DNA from: DATMRS01 sp035566015
GTDB lineage: Bacteria; Pseudomonadota; Alphaproteobacteria; Sphingomonadales; Sphingomonadaceae
Assembly (NCBI GenBank): GCA_035566015.1
Contig: DATMRS010000005.1
Span: forward strand, 183,076-247,075
Length of the DNA: 64,000 bases
Direction of reading: 5' to 3'
Every line of letters begins with the position of its first letter. The stretch's first letter is position 1. A program made the translations under genes and the position numbers. Below are positions 23,568 through 31,424 of this stretch, piece by piece. The notes beneath the pieces were generated by a model. It was not told the DNA's origin, made no database searches, and saw only the letters and a program-made list of their open reading frames with translations.

Positions 23568-25910
23568 ATGGGGTGCCAGCGCATTTTGACGGCGGTCGTG
23601 GGGCGGGCGTCGCTTCTGGCGGTCGCGGCGGTGATGGCGAGCAGCGCGAGCGCGCAGGACGCGCAGCCGGCGGCATCGGCCGATCCGCTGGGCGAGATCG
23701 TCGTCACCGCGCAGTTCCGCGCACAGAATCTGCAAGAAACGCCGCTGTCGATCACCGCCGTTTCGGCGGATCAGCTTGCCGCGCGCAGCTTCACCAATGT
23801 TACTGAAGTCGGCAGCACCGCGCCCAGCGTGACGCTGCGAATGGGCAGCTCGGGTTATGGCAAGTCGACGCAGGCTTATATTCGTGGCATCGGCCAGAGC
23901 GATTTCAACTTCGCGCTCGAGCCGGCGGTCGGCTTCTATGTCGATGATGTCTACCATGCGGGCCTCTTCGGCTCGACCTTCGACCTGCTCGATCTCGATC
24001 GGATCGAAATTCTGCGCGGCCCGCAGGGCACCCTGTTCGGGAAAAACTCGATCGGCGGGGCCGTTCGATTGATCTCGAAGAAGCCGTCGAACGATTTCGA
24101 GGCTTCGGTCGAGGGCACCTATGGCAGCTATGAGCGGCTCGATTTCCGCGGCATGATCAACCTGCCGCTGATCGACAATGTCCTGGCGCTGCGCGTGTCG
24201 GGCGTGTCGAAGCACCGCGACGGTTATGTCGATCGCGTCGATTTTGCTTGCGCGCACCCCGATCAGGCCGGCTCGATCCCGCCGACGGTAACGGCGACGA
24301 GCGGAAGCTGCAAGGTCGGCACGCTCGGCGGCGAAAGCGTCAGCGCCGGCCGCGCTGCGCTCCGCTGGACGCCGTCATCGGCAGTCGAGGTCAATCTGAC
24401 TGCCGAGATTGTACGCGACAATTCGGAAGGTGCGGCGGACTCGCTGATCTACGTCGACACCAGCGCGCCTGCCTTGGCGAACTTCAACAACAATGTGTTG
24501 ATCCCGAATTACGGCATTCCGTTCGACAACCGGTTCGTCACCGATCCCTATGTCACCTATGCCAATTATACGAACCTGCTGCGCGGCCGTTCGGTGCCGG
24601 CGGTCAACACGATGCATTCGGAAAGCTTCTCGGGTGACGCGACCTGGCACCTCACCGATGATATTCAACTGAAATCGATCACTGCTTATCAGAAATATTC
24701 GGGCCGCTTCACGCAGAACGCGAACAACTCGCCGCTTCCGATCGCGCTGACTGACAACCAGGCGGCTTTCAAGCAGTTCACGCAGGAACTCCGCCTCGTC
24801 GGAACATCGTTCAACGGCATGCTCGATTGGGCGACCGGGCTGTTCTACTTCTCCGGACAGAGCAAGCTCGGCGGCAGCGTGATCCTGCAGGCCGCAGGCC
24901 CTTCGGGGATCGCTTTCGATCAGGATGACAGCACCAACGCGCGCAACAAGTCAGCCTTTGCCCACGGCTCCTTCCATTTGACCGATCGCTTCACCGTAAC
25001 GGCCGGTTTGCGCTACACAAACGAGTGGAAGACCTACACGTTCGATCGCACGAACCAGCCGGCGGGCACACCCTTCTTCCCGGGCGGCGCCTTCACCTCG
25101 CCCAAGTCGAAGACCTCGCGCGTCGATTACAAGCTCGGCGCCGATTACAAGCTGACCGACGACATCATGGTCTATGCGCAATTCTCCACCGGCTTCAAAG
25201 GCGGCGGCATCAACCCGCGCCCGTTCACGCCGGCGGCGGCGGTGCCGTTCGGACCCGAAACGCTGAACGCCTATGAGATCGGCATCAAGACCGAATTGTT
25301 CGATCGCCGCGTGCGGTTCAACCTGGCCGCTTATCACAGCGACTATTCGAACCTGCAGTTGAGCGCCAACGGTTATGACAATAACGGTGTGCAGAGCATC
25401 GTCCTGGCCAACGCCGGCAGCGCGGATATCGAGGGCGTCGAGGCGGAACTTCAGATCCGCCCGTCGCGCGCTCTCCAGATCGATGCGTCGGCCAGCTATA
25501 CCGGCTTTGAGCTGAAGGACCTCGGCGCTGCCGCCGGCGTCTCGGGCGGCCCGACGCTCGCCAGCAAGGCGCCCGGCACGCCCGAATGGAAGTTCAACGC
25601 CGGCGCACAATATGCGTTCGATCTCGGCGATGTCGGTTCGCTGACGCCACGCCTCGACGTCTATTATCAGTCGCGCGTCTATAATGAGTGGACCAACAAT
25701 CCGCTCGCGGCGCAGTCGGGCTATGCCATCGCCAATGGCCGGCTGACCTATACCGCACCGGATGATAGCTGGAGCGCGGCGCTTGCCGTCACCAATATCT
25801 TCGACAAATTTTATTATGTGAACAAGTTCATCCAATCGGGTTCCTACATCTTCACCGGCCAGCCCAGCCGGCCGCGCGAATGGTCCGTCACCCTGCGCAA
25901 GCAGTTCTGA
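23568..25910 (+). CDS. TonB-dependent receptor
   Basis: 780 residues. The ATG at 23568 has AAGGAG 6-7 bases upstream and opens a signal peptide (MGCQRILTAVVGRASLLAVA, cleaved after ASA-Q). A TonB-box-like GEIVVTAQFR comes next, then the plug domain with IEILRGPQGTLFGKNSIGG, and a barrel ending RPREWSVTLRKQF with the terminal Phe insertion signal. The protein resembles receptors found next to aromatic catabolic genes, but the ligand is not predictable. It is divergent from the SnoaL-MFS pair and is followed by a strong terminator, so it is probably transcribed alone. Confidence 0.93.
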   Translation: MGCQRILTAVVGRASLLAVAAVMASSASAQDAQPAASADPLGEIVVTAQFRAQNLQETPLSITAVSADQLAARSFTNVTEVGSTAPSVTLRMGSSGYGKSTQAYIRGIGQSDFNFALEPAVGFYVDDVYHAGLFGSTFDLLDLDRIEILRGPQGTLFGKNSIGGAVRLISKKPSNDFEASVEGTYGSYERLDFRGMINLPLIDNVLALRVSGVSKHRDGYVDRVDFACAHPDQAGSIPPTVTATSGSCKVGTLGGESVSAGRAALRWTPSSAVEVNLTAEIVRDNSEGAADSLIYVDTSAPALANFNNNVLIPNYGIPFDNRFVTDPYVTYANYTNLLRGRSVPAVNTMHSESFSGDATWHLTDDIQLKSITAYQKYSGRFTQNANNSPLPIALTDNQAAFKQFTQELRLVGTSFNGMLDWATGLFYFSGQSKLGGSVILQAAGPSGIAFDQDDSTNARNKSAFAHGSFHLTDRFTVTAGLRYTNEWKTYTFDRTNQPAGTPFFPGGAFTSPKSKTSRVDYKLGADYKLTDDIMVYAQFSTGFKGGGINPRPFTPAAAVPFGPETLNAYEIGIKTELFDRRVRFNLAAYHSDYSNLQLSANGYDNNGVQSIVLANAGSADIEGVEAELQIRPSRALQIDASASYTGFELKDLGAAAGVSGGPTLASKAPGTPEWKFNAGAQYAFDLGDVGSLTPRLDVYYQSRVYNEWTNNPLAAQSGYAIANGRLTYTAPDDSWSAALAVTNIFDKFYYVNKFIQSGSYIFTGQPSRPREWSVTLRKQF

Positions 25911-25950
25911 CACGCGGCGCACGCCGTCAAACCCTAAGCGGGGATATTCG

Positions 25951-25986
25951 ACCCTCTCTCTCCTTTCTGGAGAGAGGGGGTCTTTT
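25951..25986 (+). terminator. Rho-independent terminator of the TonB receptor gene
   Basis: A 12-13 bp stem, CCCTCTCTCTCC paired with GGAGAGAGGGGG (one G-T pair) around a short TTTCT loop, is followed directly by TCTTTTG. It begins 41 bases after the receptor stop. This is the clearest intrinsic terminator in the window. Confidence 0.85.
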
Positions 25987-26114
25987 GTTATGGGCGTTCG
26001 ACCCAGCCGCCACGTCGGGATGGTCCGTGCAAGGCCGATTGCCGCTTCATGCAAGCCCTCCGCCTTTTTATGCCGCAAACGAGCGTGCGAATGGCATTCT
26101 CGATCGGAGGGAAA

Positions 26115-27269
26115 GTGAGCGAAAGCAGACCTGTGACGCTCCACAACGTCGGCACGCTCCGGTTCGGGGCGGATGTGGCGCTGGATTGTACGGCGGATTT
26201 CGGCAGGCGTGGTCTCCGGTCGATATTGCTGGTGACGACTGGCCCGACGCGGGGCCTCTGCGATCCGCTGGTGGAAAGCTTTCGCCGGAAAGGCCTTGCG
26301 GTGGCCATCTGGCACGACATTGCCGGCGAGCCGACGCTGGCTGAATTTGGCAGGGCGCTCGAATGCGCGCGCGATCATCGCGTCGACGGCGTCGTCGGGC
26401 TGGGTGGTGGCAGCGCGATGGACGTCGCGAAGCTGGTCGCTTCCCTCGTCGACGGACGGCAGCGGATCGACGACATTATCGGGGTCGATCTCCTCCAGAG
26501 TCGCGCGCTGCCGCTGGCCTGCATCCCGACGACGGCGGGAACGGGCAGCGAGGTGACGCCGATCGCGATCCTCGAGGATGAGGCGGACGCGCTGAAAAAA
26601 GGCGTGGTGAGTCCCCATCTCGTGCCCGATTTCGCTTATCTGGACCCGAGGCTCACCGCCTCTATGCCACGTGCAGTTACCGCCTCGACGGGCCTCGATG
26701 CGCTGACGCATTGCATAGAGGCGTTCGCTAATCGTTTTGCCCATCCGCTTGTGGACGTTTATGCGCGCGCCGGCATCCGGCTTATCGTCAATAATATCGA
26801 GCAAGCCTGCACCGACGGACGGGACCTTTCAGCGCGCGCAGCGATGCTGCGGGCGAGCCTTTATGGCGGCCTTTGCCTGGGGCCGGTGAATACCGCCGCC
26901 GTTCACGCGCTCGCTTACCCGCTGGGCGGCGAGTTCCATGTGCCGCACGGCGTCGCCAATTCGATCCTTCTTCCGCATGTCCTGCGCTTCAACTTGGAGG
27001 CGGCGCCCGCGCGCTATGCCGAGGTTGCCGAGGCGATGGGCATCGCGCGAACGGGCGATGACAGGGCCGACGCGCTGGCGGGTATCGATCGCATTGCCGA
27101 TCTCTCGCGCCGCTGCGGGATCGACGGCGGCATGTCGGCTTATGGCATCAGCGCGAACGCCATTCCCGGCATGGCCGCCGCTGCAGTCACCGTGACCCGG
27201 CTGCTCGAGCGCAATCTTCGGCCCGTCACCGAAGAGGATGCGGCGCGCATCTATCAGGCGGCGCTATAG
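26115..27269 (+). CDS. Iron-containing alcohol dehydrogenase, maleylacetate reductase-like
   Basis: 384 residues of the group III iron-dependent dehydrogenases. The nucleotide-binding motif is VVGLGGGSAMDVAK. The metal-binding region is TGLDALTHCIEAF, with a further His in YPLGGEFHVPHG. The GTG at 26115, behind GGAGGGAAA, is preferred; ATG codons at 26049, 26070 and 26091 are possible earlier starts without such a site. Maleylacetate reductases close many hydroxyquinol and resorcinol pathways, but the family also reduces aldehydes and ketones, and no hydroxyquinol dioxygenase is present here, so the narrower assignment is open. Probably cotranscribed with the SnoaL-like gene 282 bases downstream only if the hairpin between them is read through. 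Confidence 0.85.
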   Translation: MSESRPVTLHNVGTLRFGADVALDCTADFGRRGLRSILLVTTGPTRGLCDPLVESFRRKGLAVAIWHDIAGEPTLAEFGRALECARDHRVDGVVGLGGGSAMDVAKLVASLVDGRQRIDDIIGVDLLQSRALPLACIPTTAGTGSEVTPIAILEDEADALKKGVVSPHLVPDFAYLDPRLTASMPRAVTASTGLDALTHCIEAFANRFAHPLVDVYARAGIRLIVNNIEQACTDGRDLSARAAMLRASLYGGLCLGPVNTAAVHALAYPLGGEFHVPHGVANSILLPHVLRFNLEAAPARYAEVAEAMGIARTGDDRADALAGIDRIADLSRRCGIDGGMSAYGISANAIPGMAAAAVTVTRLLERNLRPVTEEDAARIYQAAL

Positions 27270-27411
27270 CCATGCCGCGGCCATTACGGTTGGCCGATAT
27301 GTTCGCCTGATGTCGCGAGACAGACAGCCGGACGCGCCGGATATCCTGGACGTGCGGAGCGGGCTGGGTGATGGGCAGCGCCGAAGGCCTGATCTTCCGG
27401 TATGCAGCCGC

Positions 27412-27444
27412 GTGTCTATCGGCGCGAAGCGCTCGATTAGACAC
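27412..27444 (+). repeat. Stem-loop between the iron dehydrogenase and SnoaL genes
   Basis: GTGTCTA pairs with TAGACAC, enclosing TCG-GCGC-GAA-GCGC-TCGAT, which continues the stem to a GAA loop. No T tract follows, so it may be an operator or mRNA structure and not a terminator. The remaining 27270-27551 gap shows no coding sequence. Confidence 0.35.
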
Positions 27445-27551
27445 AAGCACTCCGCCGTTCCGCGCAAATCCCCTTTCCTCCCCGATCAAGCCCCAGCAGC
27501 CGTCACGTGGCACCGATCGGCCGAACGATAGGACAGCGCTGGCGAGGAAAA

Positions 27552-28019
27552 ATGGTGGAAGACGATGTGCTCAGGCTGAACGCAGTGCTGGCGTTACAGC
27601 TTTCCGAATATTGGCATGAGATCGACAATAATCAGGGGCGCGACGCCAAGACCTATTATACGGAGGACGCCGTCTTCCATGGTCAGTTCGCCTCCTACCA
27701 GGGCCGCGAAAAAATCCAGCAATTTTATGACTGGCGTGTCGCCCAGGGACCCCGCCTCTCGGTTCATGCCTTCACCAATTTTCGCGCCTGGTTCACTGGG
27801 CCAGACACGGCGGAGGCGACGAACTACCTGCTGCTCTTCGCCGCCAACGGGGTCCGCGTCCTGCCGACGCATCCGCCGATCACGATCTCGCTCGCAACCG
27901 ATCGCTATCGGCGCTCGGCCGACGGGCGATGGCTATGCGAATATCGTCGATTCGAGCATCTGTTCGAAGGCGACACGCCCGTCACCAATCCCGATCTGGG
28001 CGATGGCAGCAGCCAGTAG
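27552..28019 (+). CDS. SnoaL-like (NTF2-fold) protein
   Basis: 155 residues, one SnoaL-like domain: LQLSEYWHEIDNNQGRDAKT, then YYTEDAVFHGQFASYQGREK and the return strand WLCEYRRFEHLFEGD. Start ATG 27552 has GCGAGGA at a normal distance; an in-frame extension upstream has none. The fold is used by small hydratases, isomerases and lyases that need a pocket with one or two acidic or His residues. It follows the iron-type dehydrogenase on the same strand and is convergent with the decayed amidohydrolase (16 bases away). Reaction unknown. Confidence 0.8.
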   Translation: MVEDDVLRLNAVLALQLSEYWHEIDNNQGRDAKTYYTEDAVFHGQFASYQGREKIQQFYDWRVAQGPRLSVHAFTNFRAWFTGPDTAEATNYLLLFAANGVRVLPTHPPITISLATDRYRRSADGRWLCEYRRFEHLFEGDTPVTNPDLGDGSSQ

Positions 28020-28034
28020 GCCGCGCCCGACGGG

Positions 28035-28363
28035 TCAGGAGAAATAGAGCTTCAGCGCGCGGTGCGCGCGATCTGTGCGCGCGTCGTGCCGTCGGGTGCC
28101 CAATGGCGATAGCTGGCTAAAACGCGCCCGTAGCTCAGGCGCCGCTCATAGCCGACGAAGGCGCGTCGCGGCCCAATAGCAGGCGATCGGGGCCGATCCG
28201 CGCGAGCAGATCGCTCGCGGGCAGCGCCGCGATGATGCTAAGGTCTGAAATGACGCCGAAGGCTGACCGGCATGTTGCGCAGGAAAATATGGGCATGGCA
28301 GTCGATGATCGGCGCGTCAGGCACGATTTCCCGCTTCCTGCTGGAGTTTGAGATGGCGGGCAT
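28035..28363 (-). pseudogene. Decayed amidohydrolase: N-terminus joined to C-terminus
   Basis: From ATG 28363 the minus strand reads a normal amidohydrolase N-terminus, including APIIDCHAHIFLRNMPVS with an H-x-H metal motif. After about 40 codons the frame hits a stop. A second frame then gives a family C-terminal strand (IGPDRLLLGRDAPS), a third gives FVGYERRLSYGRVLASYRHW and APDGTTRAQIART, and the last frame finishes ALKLYFS-stop at 28035. So the ends survive, roughly 170-200 central residues are missing, and at least two frameshifts separate the pieces. It resembles the TIM-barrel hydrolases/lactonases of aromatic catabolism and differs from the two intact amidohydrolases here, which have D-D-H-x-D. 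It lies between the SnoaL gene and the bicupin gene. Confidence 0.8.
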
Positions 28364-28366
28364 CCT

Positions 28367-29272
28367 TCATTCAGGCTGGGGATAGTCGCCGGCATTGAGC
28401 ACCCAGCCCGCCATTGCCGAGAAATCGGCGCGCGGGGGCGAGAAGATGTCGACGAGGAGGTTGACCCTCCGATCGATCGCGGCCGACGTATGGATGACGC
28501 GCGGCGGAATCACGCAGATCGAGGGCGATTCGCATGTTTCGTGCTCGTCCTCGCGCCAGTCGCCGAGATTGGCGGTCCATGGCCAGCGCAGATGGTGGAC
28601 ATAGGTGCCGGCAATGGCGAGCGAGCATTGCTCGAAATCATCATGGTGATGTGGAGAAAGCTTGGCTGGATCGCGCGGGCCGACCTGCGGTGGAAAGACG
28701 TTCACCATGAAGGTGCTGCATCGCCAGATTTTACCGAAGCGGCCCGGTTCTTCGGGCACGTCGAGGCTGTAGGAACGAATTTTGAAACCCCCAACCGGAC
28801 TGGGCCAGCGCACGAAGGGCGGAATGGAGGGTGGCGACTCCGCATAGGTCGCGGCATTGCAGGCACGCGCCGCCAGATCAGCCGAGCAGGCGGAAAAGAA
28901 ACGAATGAGGCGGCCGCCCGAGATGACATTTATGCGGCTGTCGCCCGGCGGGATCATCGTGATGGTGAACCCGCCGACAGCCTGCGTCTCCGTGCCCGTC
29001 TCAAGCCGGACCGATGTGTCCGCGTCGGGCAGCAACAGGACATATTCGTCCACCTGCGCGTTGCGGGCCAGCACTGCGCCGGCCTCGACCTCCGAATAGA
29101 CGAGAACGAAATTGGCGCCGCGCGCATACCAGTTTTTCTGCCCATTCCCTTCCTCGTTCGGGGGCATATCGTAGAATCGTGCGTAGCTCGACGCGCCGAA
29201 GGCGGAGGCGGCTGGCGGCGATTGGCTGGACGCGGTGGCAAGGCGCGCGCGGGGATCGTCGGCTTCGTACAT
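28367..29272 (-). CDS. Bicupin protein of unknown function
   Basis: 301 residues with two cupin halves. The first (about 20-130: ANFVLVYSEVEAGAVLARN, then VDEYVLLLPDAD) lacks a clear metal set. The second (about 180-290) has the classic cupin metal pattern, SPHHHDDFEQCSLAIAG followed by CVIPPRVIHTSAA, three His plus Glu/Gln and a downstream His. Such proteins include isomerases and ring-cleaving dioxygenases. The ATG at 29272 has GGAG 8-9 bases upstream and follows the stop of the broken SnoaL gene by 5 bases, so it was part of that operon. It seems intact although the genes on both sides are damaged. Confidence 0.8.
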   Translation of the reverse strand: MYEADDPRARLATASSQSPPAASAFGASSYARFYDMPPNEEGNGQKNWYARGANFVLVYSEVEAGAVLARNAQVDEYVLLLPDADTSVRLETGTETQAVGGFTITMIPPGDSRINVISGGRLIRFFSACSADLAARACNAATYAESPPSIPPFVRWPSPVGGFKIRSYSLDVPEEPGRFGKIWRCSTFMVNVFPPQVGPRDPAKLSPHHHDDFEQCSLAIAGTYVHHLRWPWTANLGDWREDEHETCESPSICVIPPRVIHTSAAIDRRVNLLVDIFSPPRADFSAMAGWVLNAGDYPQPE

Positions 29273-29277
29273 TCGCT

Positions 29278-29937
29278 TTACTCCGTCGGCGCCTGCGTGC
29301 GCTGGCCATTCGACCAGGGGAGGAAGACGGCCGGCCGCCGTCCACTCACCGGATTGACGAAATGGAAGCCCATCGGCGCGATACCGGGAAAAGGCGCGAA
29401 AGTGACGCCGCGTAGCGGCCCGTCGGACGGGAATTTGGCGATCGTTTCGGGCGACGGTTTGAACCGTTCGCTTGATCCCGGCTTGATCGCTGCCCAGCCG
29501 CCGATGCAATCGGCCAACCAGACATAATCGAGGTCCATGCCCGCGATCCGCCAGATGCCGTCCTCCAGAACGACCTCATTCTCGTAAATACCCGCGATCC
29601 AGGAGCCGGGCGCATCGTTCATGCTATTGAATTGCCATAGCCGCAGCCGGATATTGGCCCGTCTCCCATCGACGGACGGCGTGACATAAGGCTGCGTCTT
29701 CTGGTGGATCGCGAGAAAGCCCGGCGAGCGCCCCGCATTGCCGTAGCGGTTGATCATCGACTGGCGGACCCGCTCGCGTCCGATATAGGTACCGATATAG
29801 GAGAGTTCCTTCCAGCCCTTCTTCGCGAACAGGTCAGCCGTGTCGTTCCAGCGGAACTCGTCGATATAATAGCCATAGGCGTCCGATATGTTCTCGGCGC
29901 CATCGTAGGCTTCGGCGATCGCCAGCTTGTGCGCCAA
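29278..29937 (-). CDS. SnoaL-like domain fragment (third domain of a broken gene)
   Basis: An open stretch of 219 codons encoding a SnoaL-like domain (IAEAYDGAENISDAYGYYID through WRIAGMDLDYVWLADCIGGW) with a Pro-rich tail typical of this group (FVNPVSGRRPAVFLPW). The only possible start is a TTG at 29937 with a poor ribosome site. The codons before it continue in frame as LPIDFAPSLAPKAAPRPAGKG, protein-like sequence that joins the upstream fragment if one base is restored at about 30000. It is therefore read as the 3' part of the gene at 30096-31241. Independent translation is possible but unlikely to be efficient. Confidence 0.6.
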   Translation of the reverse strand: MAHKLAIAEAYDGAENISDAYGYYIDEFRWNDTADLFAKKGWKELSYIGTYIGRERVRQSMINRYGNAGRSPGFLAIHQKTQPYVTPSVDGRRANIRLRLWQFNSMNDAPGSWIAGIYENEVVLEDGIWRIAGMDLDYVWLADCIGGWAAIKPGSSERFKPSPETIAKFPSDGPLRGVTFAPFPGIAPMGFHFVNPVSGRRPAVFLPWSNGQRTQAPTE

Positions 29938-30095
29938 CCCTTTCCCGGCGGGCCGGGGCGCGGCTTTCGGTGCGAGCGACGGCGCGAAATCGATCGGCAG
30001 CGGACCGCCTGGGGATACGCCGCCCGGGCCAGAGCCGAGGGTGCATCCGGATGGGCGTCACCCCGCAGGGGCAACGCGGCGGGCAAGGGCGAGGC

Positions 30096-31241
30096 TCAGC
30101 CCTGCTTGAAATCGCACCGCATGCGCGGCGTCCGTTGTAGCGATGCGATCGTCCAGACACCCTTGGGTGAGCGGATGCAGCGGAACTGCTGGACGGCCAT
30201 TGACCAATAGCTCGCGCTGCCATGCCGCCCGGTCATGCCGATCTCAATATTGCGCACGGTCGCGCTCCGGCCATCGGGCGCGACCGTGACGACCGGCATC
30301 AGTTGCGGCCGATCGTTCAATTCCCCGGTGACGAGCCCCGTCGGGCCGAAAAGCCCTGTCAGCGCGCGGCGTATCCCCGCCGGGCCGATGTAGCGGCCGA
30401 CACCGGCGATATCGATTTCCCCGGTCGCGCCGAACAGGTCGGCAATGTTGTCCCACATCTTGCGATCGAGATAGAAGCCGAATGCCGCCTGCAGATTCTG
30501 CGCCGCGCTGGCTGCCAGCAACAGGTCCGCCTCGCCCTCCATCTGCTTCGGCGAAGGCAGCGGTTCTGCGTCCCGTCTGTCGTGCGGTACCGGCGTGCCC
30601 GCTTCGTCGGGCGTGTAATGATAAGGCACCAGCGGCGTTTCGGCGGCGATATTGTGCCATCCGGTCGCATAGGGCCCTGCGAATTGCCGGTGGAAATGGA
30701 TCGCCGCAATCCGCCAGCCTTCGGGGGTGAGAATATAGTCATTCTCGTGGATGCCGCCGGCCCATTCGGCCGAGGCACTTTTCCGGCCGGTCATGCTGAC
30801 CTGATGCCAGCGTCCCTTGGCGGTTCGTCCGTCGGCGGCGACGGTGATGACCGGGCTCAGGAAGAGCTGGATGTTGAGCCTATCCGGCGCCAGCCCGTCC
30901 TTGCCGTCACCCATTGTCTCGCGGAAATAGGCGGCGATCGCCGCGTGTCCCTTGTGGCGGACGGGGGCGGCCTCATAGACGCCGTCACGCGCGAACAGCG
31001 CCGCCATCGCGGTCCATTGCCCGGCTTCGGCATAATGGCCGAGGCAATGCTGTAGCCGTTTGATCTCGCGCACGGCACGGATGTCCGCTAGCCGCGCCGA
31101 CAGCACGGCGGCGTCGGGCTTGGCGCTCGTGGCGGCGGCGTTCGCCGTTCCGGGACGCAAGCCATGACCCGCCAGCCAGGCCGCCCCGCCTGCCAGCAGC
31201 AGGGCGCGGCGCGATATCTCGGGCGGGGCTGACGCGGGCAT
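30096..31241 (-). CDS. Two-domain SnoaL-like protein with Tat signal, truncated by a nonsense codon
   Basis: 381 residues. A twin-arginine signal (ISRRALLLAGGAAWLAGHG) precedes two SnoaL-like domains: about 45-200 (IRAVREIKRLQHCLGHYAEA, MAALFARDGVYEAAPVRHKG) and about 235-375 (LQAAFGFYLDRKMWDNIADLF, IDIAGVGRYIGPAGI). The frame stops at TGA within KQG-stop-ASPLPAALPL. Related proteins have Trp at this position (compare YEKGWAHS in the SnoaL protein at 13905 and FEEGWANA at 36756), so TGG to TGA is the simple explanation. Start ATG has GGAGAG upstream. It lies 183 bases after the carotenoid oxygenase gene. The truncated product might still be exported and partly functional. Confidence 0.7.
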   Translation of the reverse strand: MPASAPPEISRRALLLAGGAAWLAGHGLRPGTANAAATSAKPDAAVLSARLADIRAVREIKRLQHCLGHYAEAGQWTAMAALFARDGVYEAAPVRHKGHAAIAAYFRETMGDGKDGLAPDRLNIQLFLSPVITVAADGRTAKGRWHQVSMTGRKSASAEWAGGIHENDYILTPEGWRIAAIHFHRQFAGPYATGWHNIAAETPLVPYHYTPDEAGTPVPHDRRDAEPLPSPKQMEGEADLLLAASAAQNLQAAFGFYLDRKMWDNIADLFGATGEIDIAGVGRYIGPAGIRRALTGLFGPTGLVTGELNDRPQLMPVVTVAPDGRSATVRNIEIGMTGRHGSASYWSMAVQQFRCIRSPKGVWTIASLQRTPRMRCDFKQG

Positions 31242-31424
31242 CTACACTCTCCGTTATCCGACGGGTGCCGCTGCGTGGCGCGGACTTTCGATCGGGCTAA
31301 TCGGGCGAATGGCGGGCCGCAAACGGATTGGCAGCCGATGCCGCTCCAATAAAAAATCCGTTCCGGTATATTCAAAATCGGCGGAGAAAGGCGGCCTCCG
31401 ACTGCCTCGGAGGCCAGCCGGAAG

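Larger units (their letters stand above)
29278..31241 (-). pseudogene. Inactivated three-domain SnoaL-like gene, composite of the two fragments
   Basis: The two fragments read as one gene of about 650 codons interrupted twice. The first lesion is an in-frame TGA at 30096-30098 where Trp is expected; translation past it in the same frame gives ASPLPAALPLRGDAHPD and then APSALARAAYPQAVR. The second is the loss of one base at about 30000/30001, after which the frame continues as LPIDFAPSLAPK into the third SnoaL domain with no further break. The intact protein would have been a Tat-exported periplasmic protein with three NTF2-fold domains. A sequencing error could explain one lesion but hardly both. 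Confidence 0.7.
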
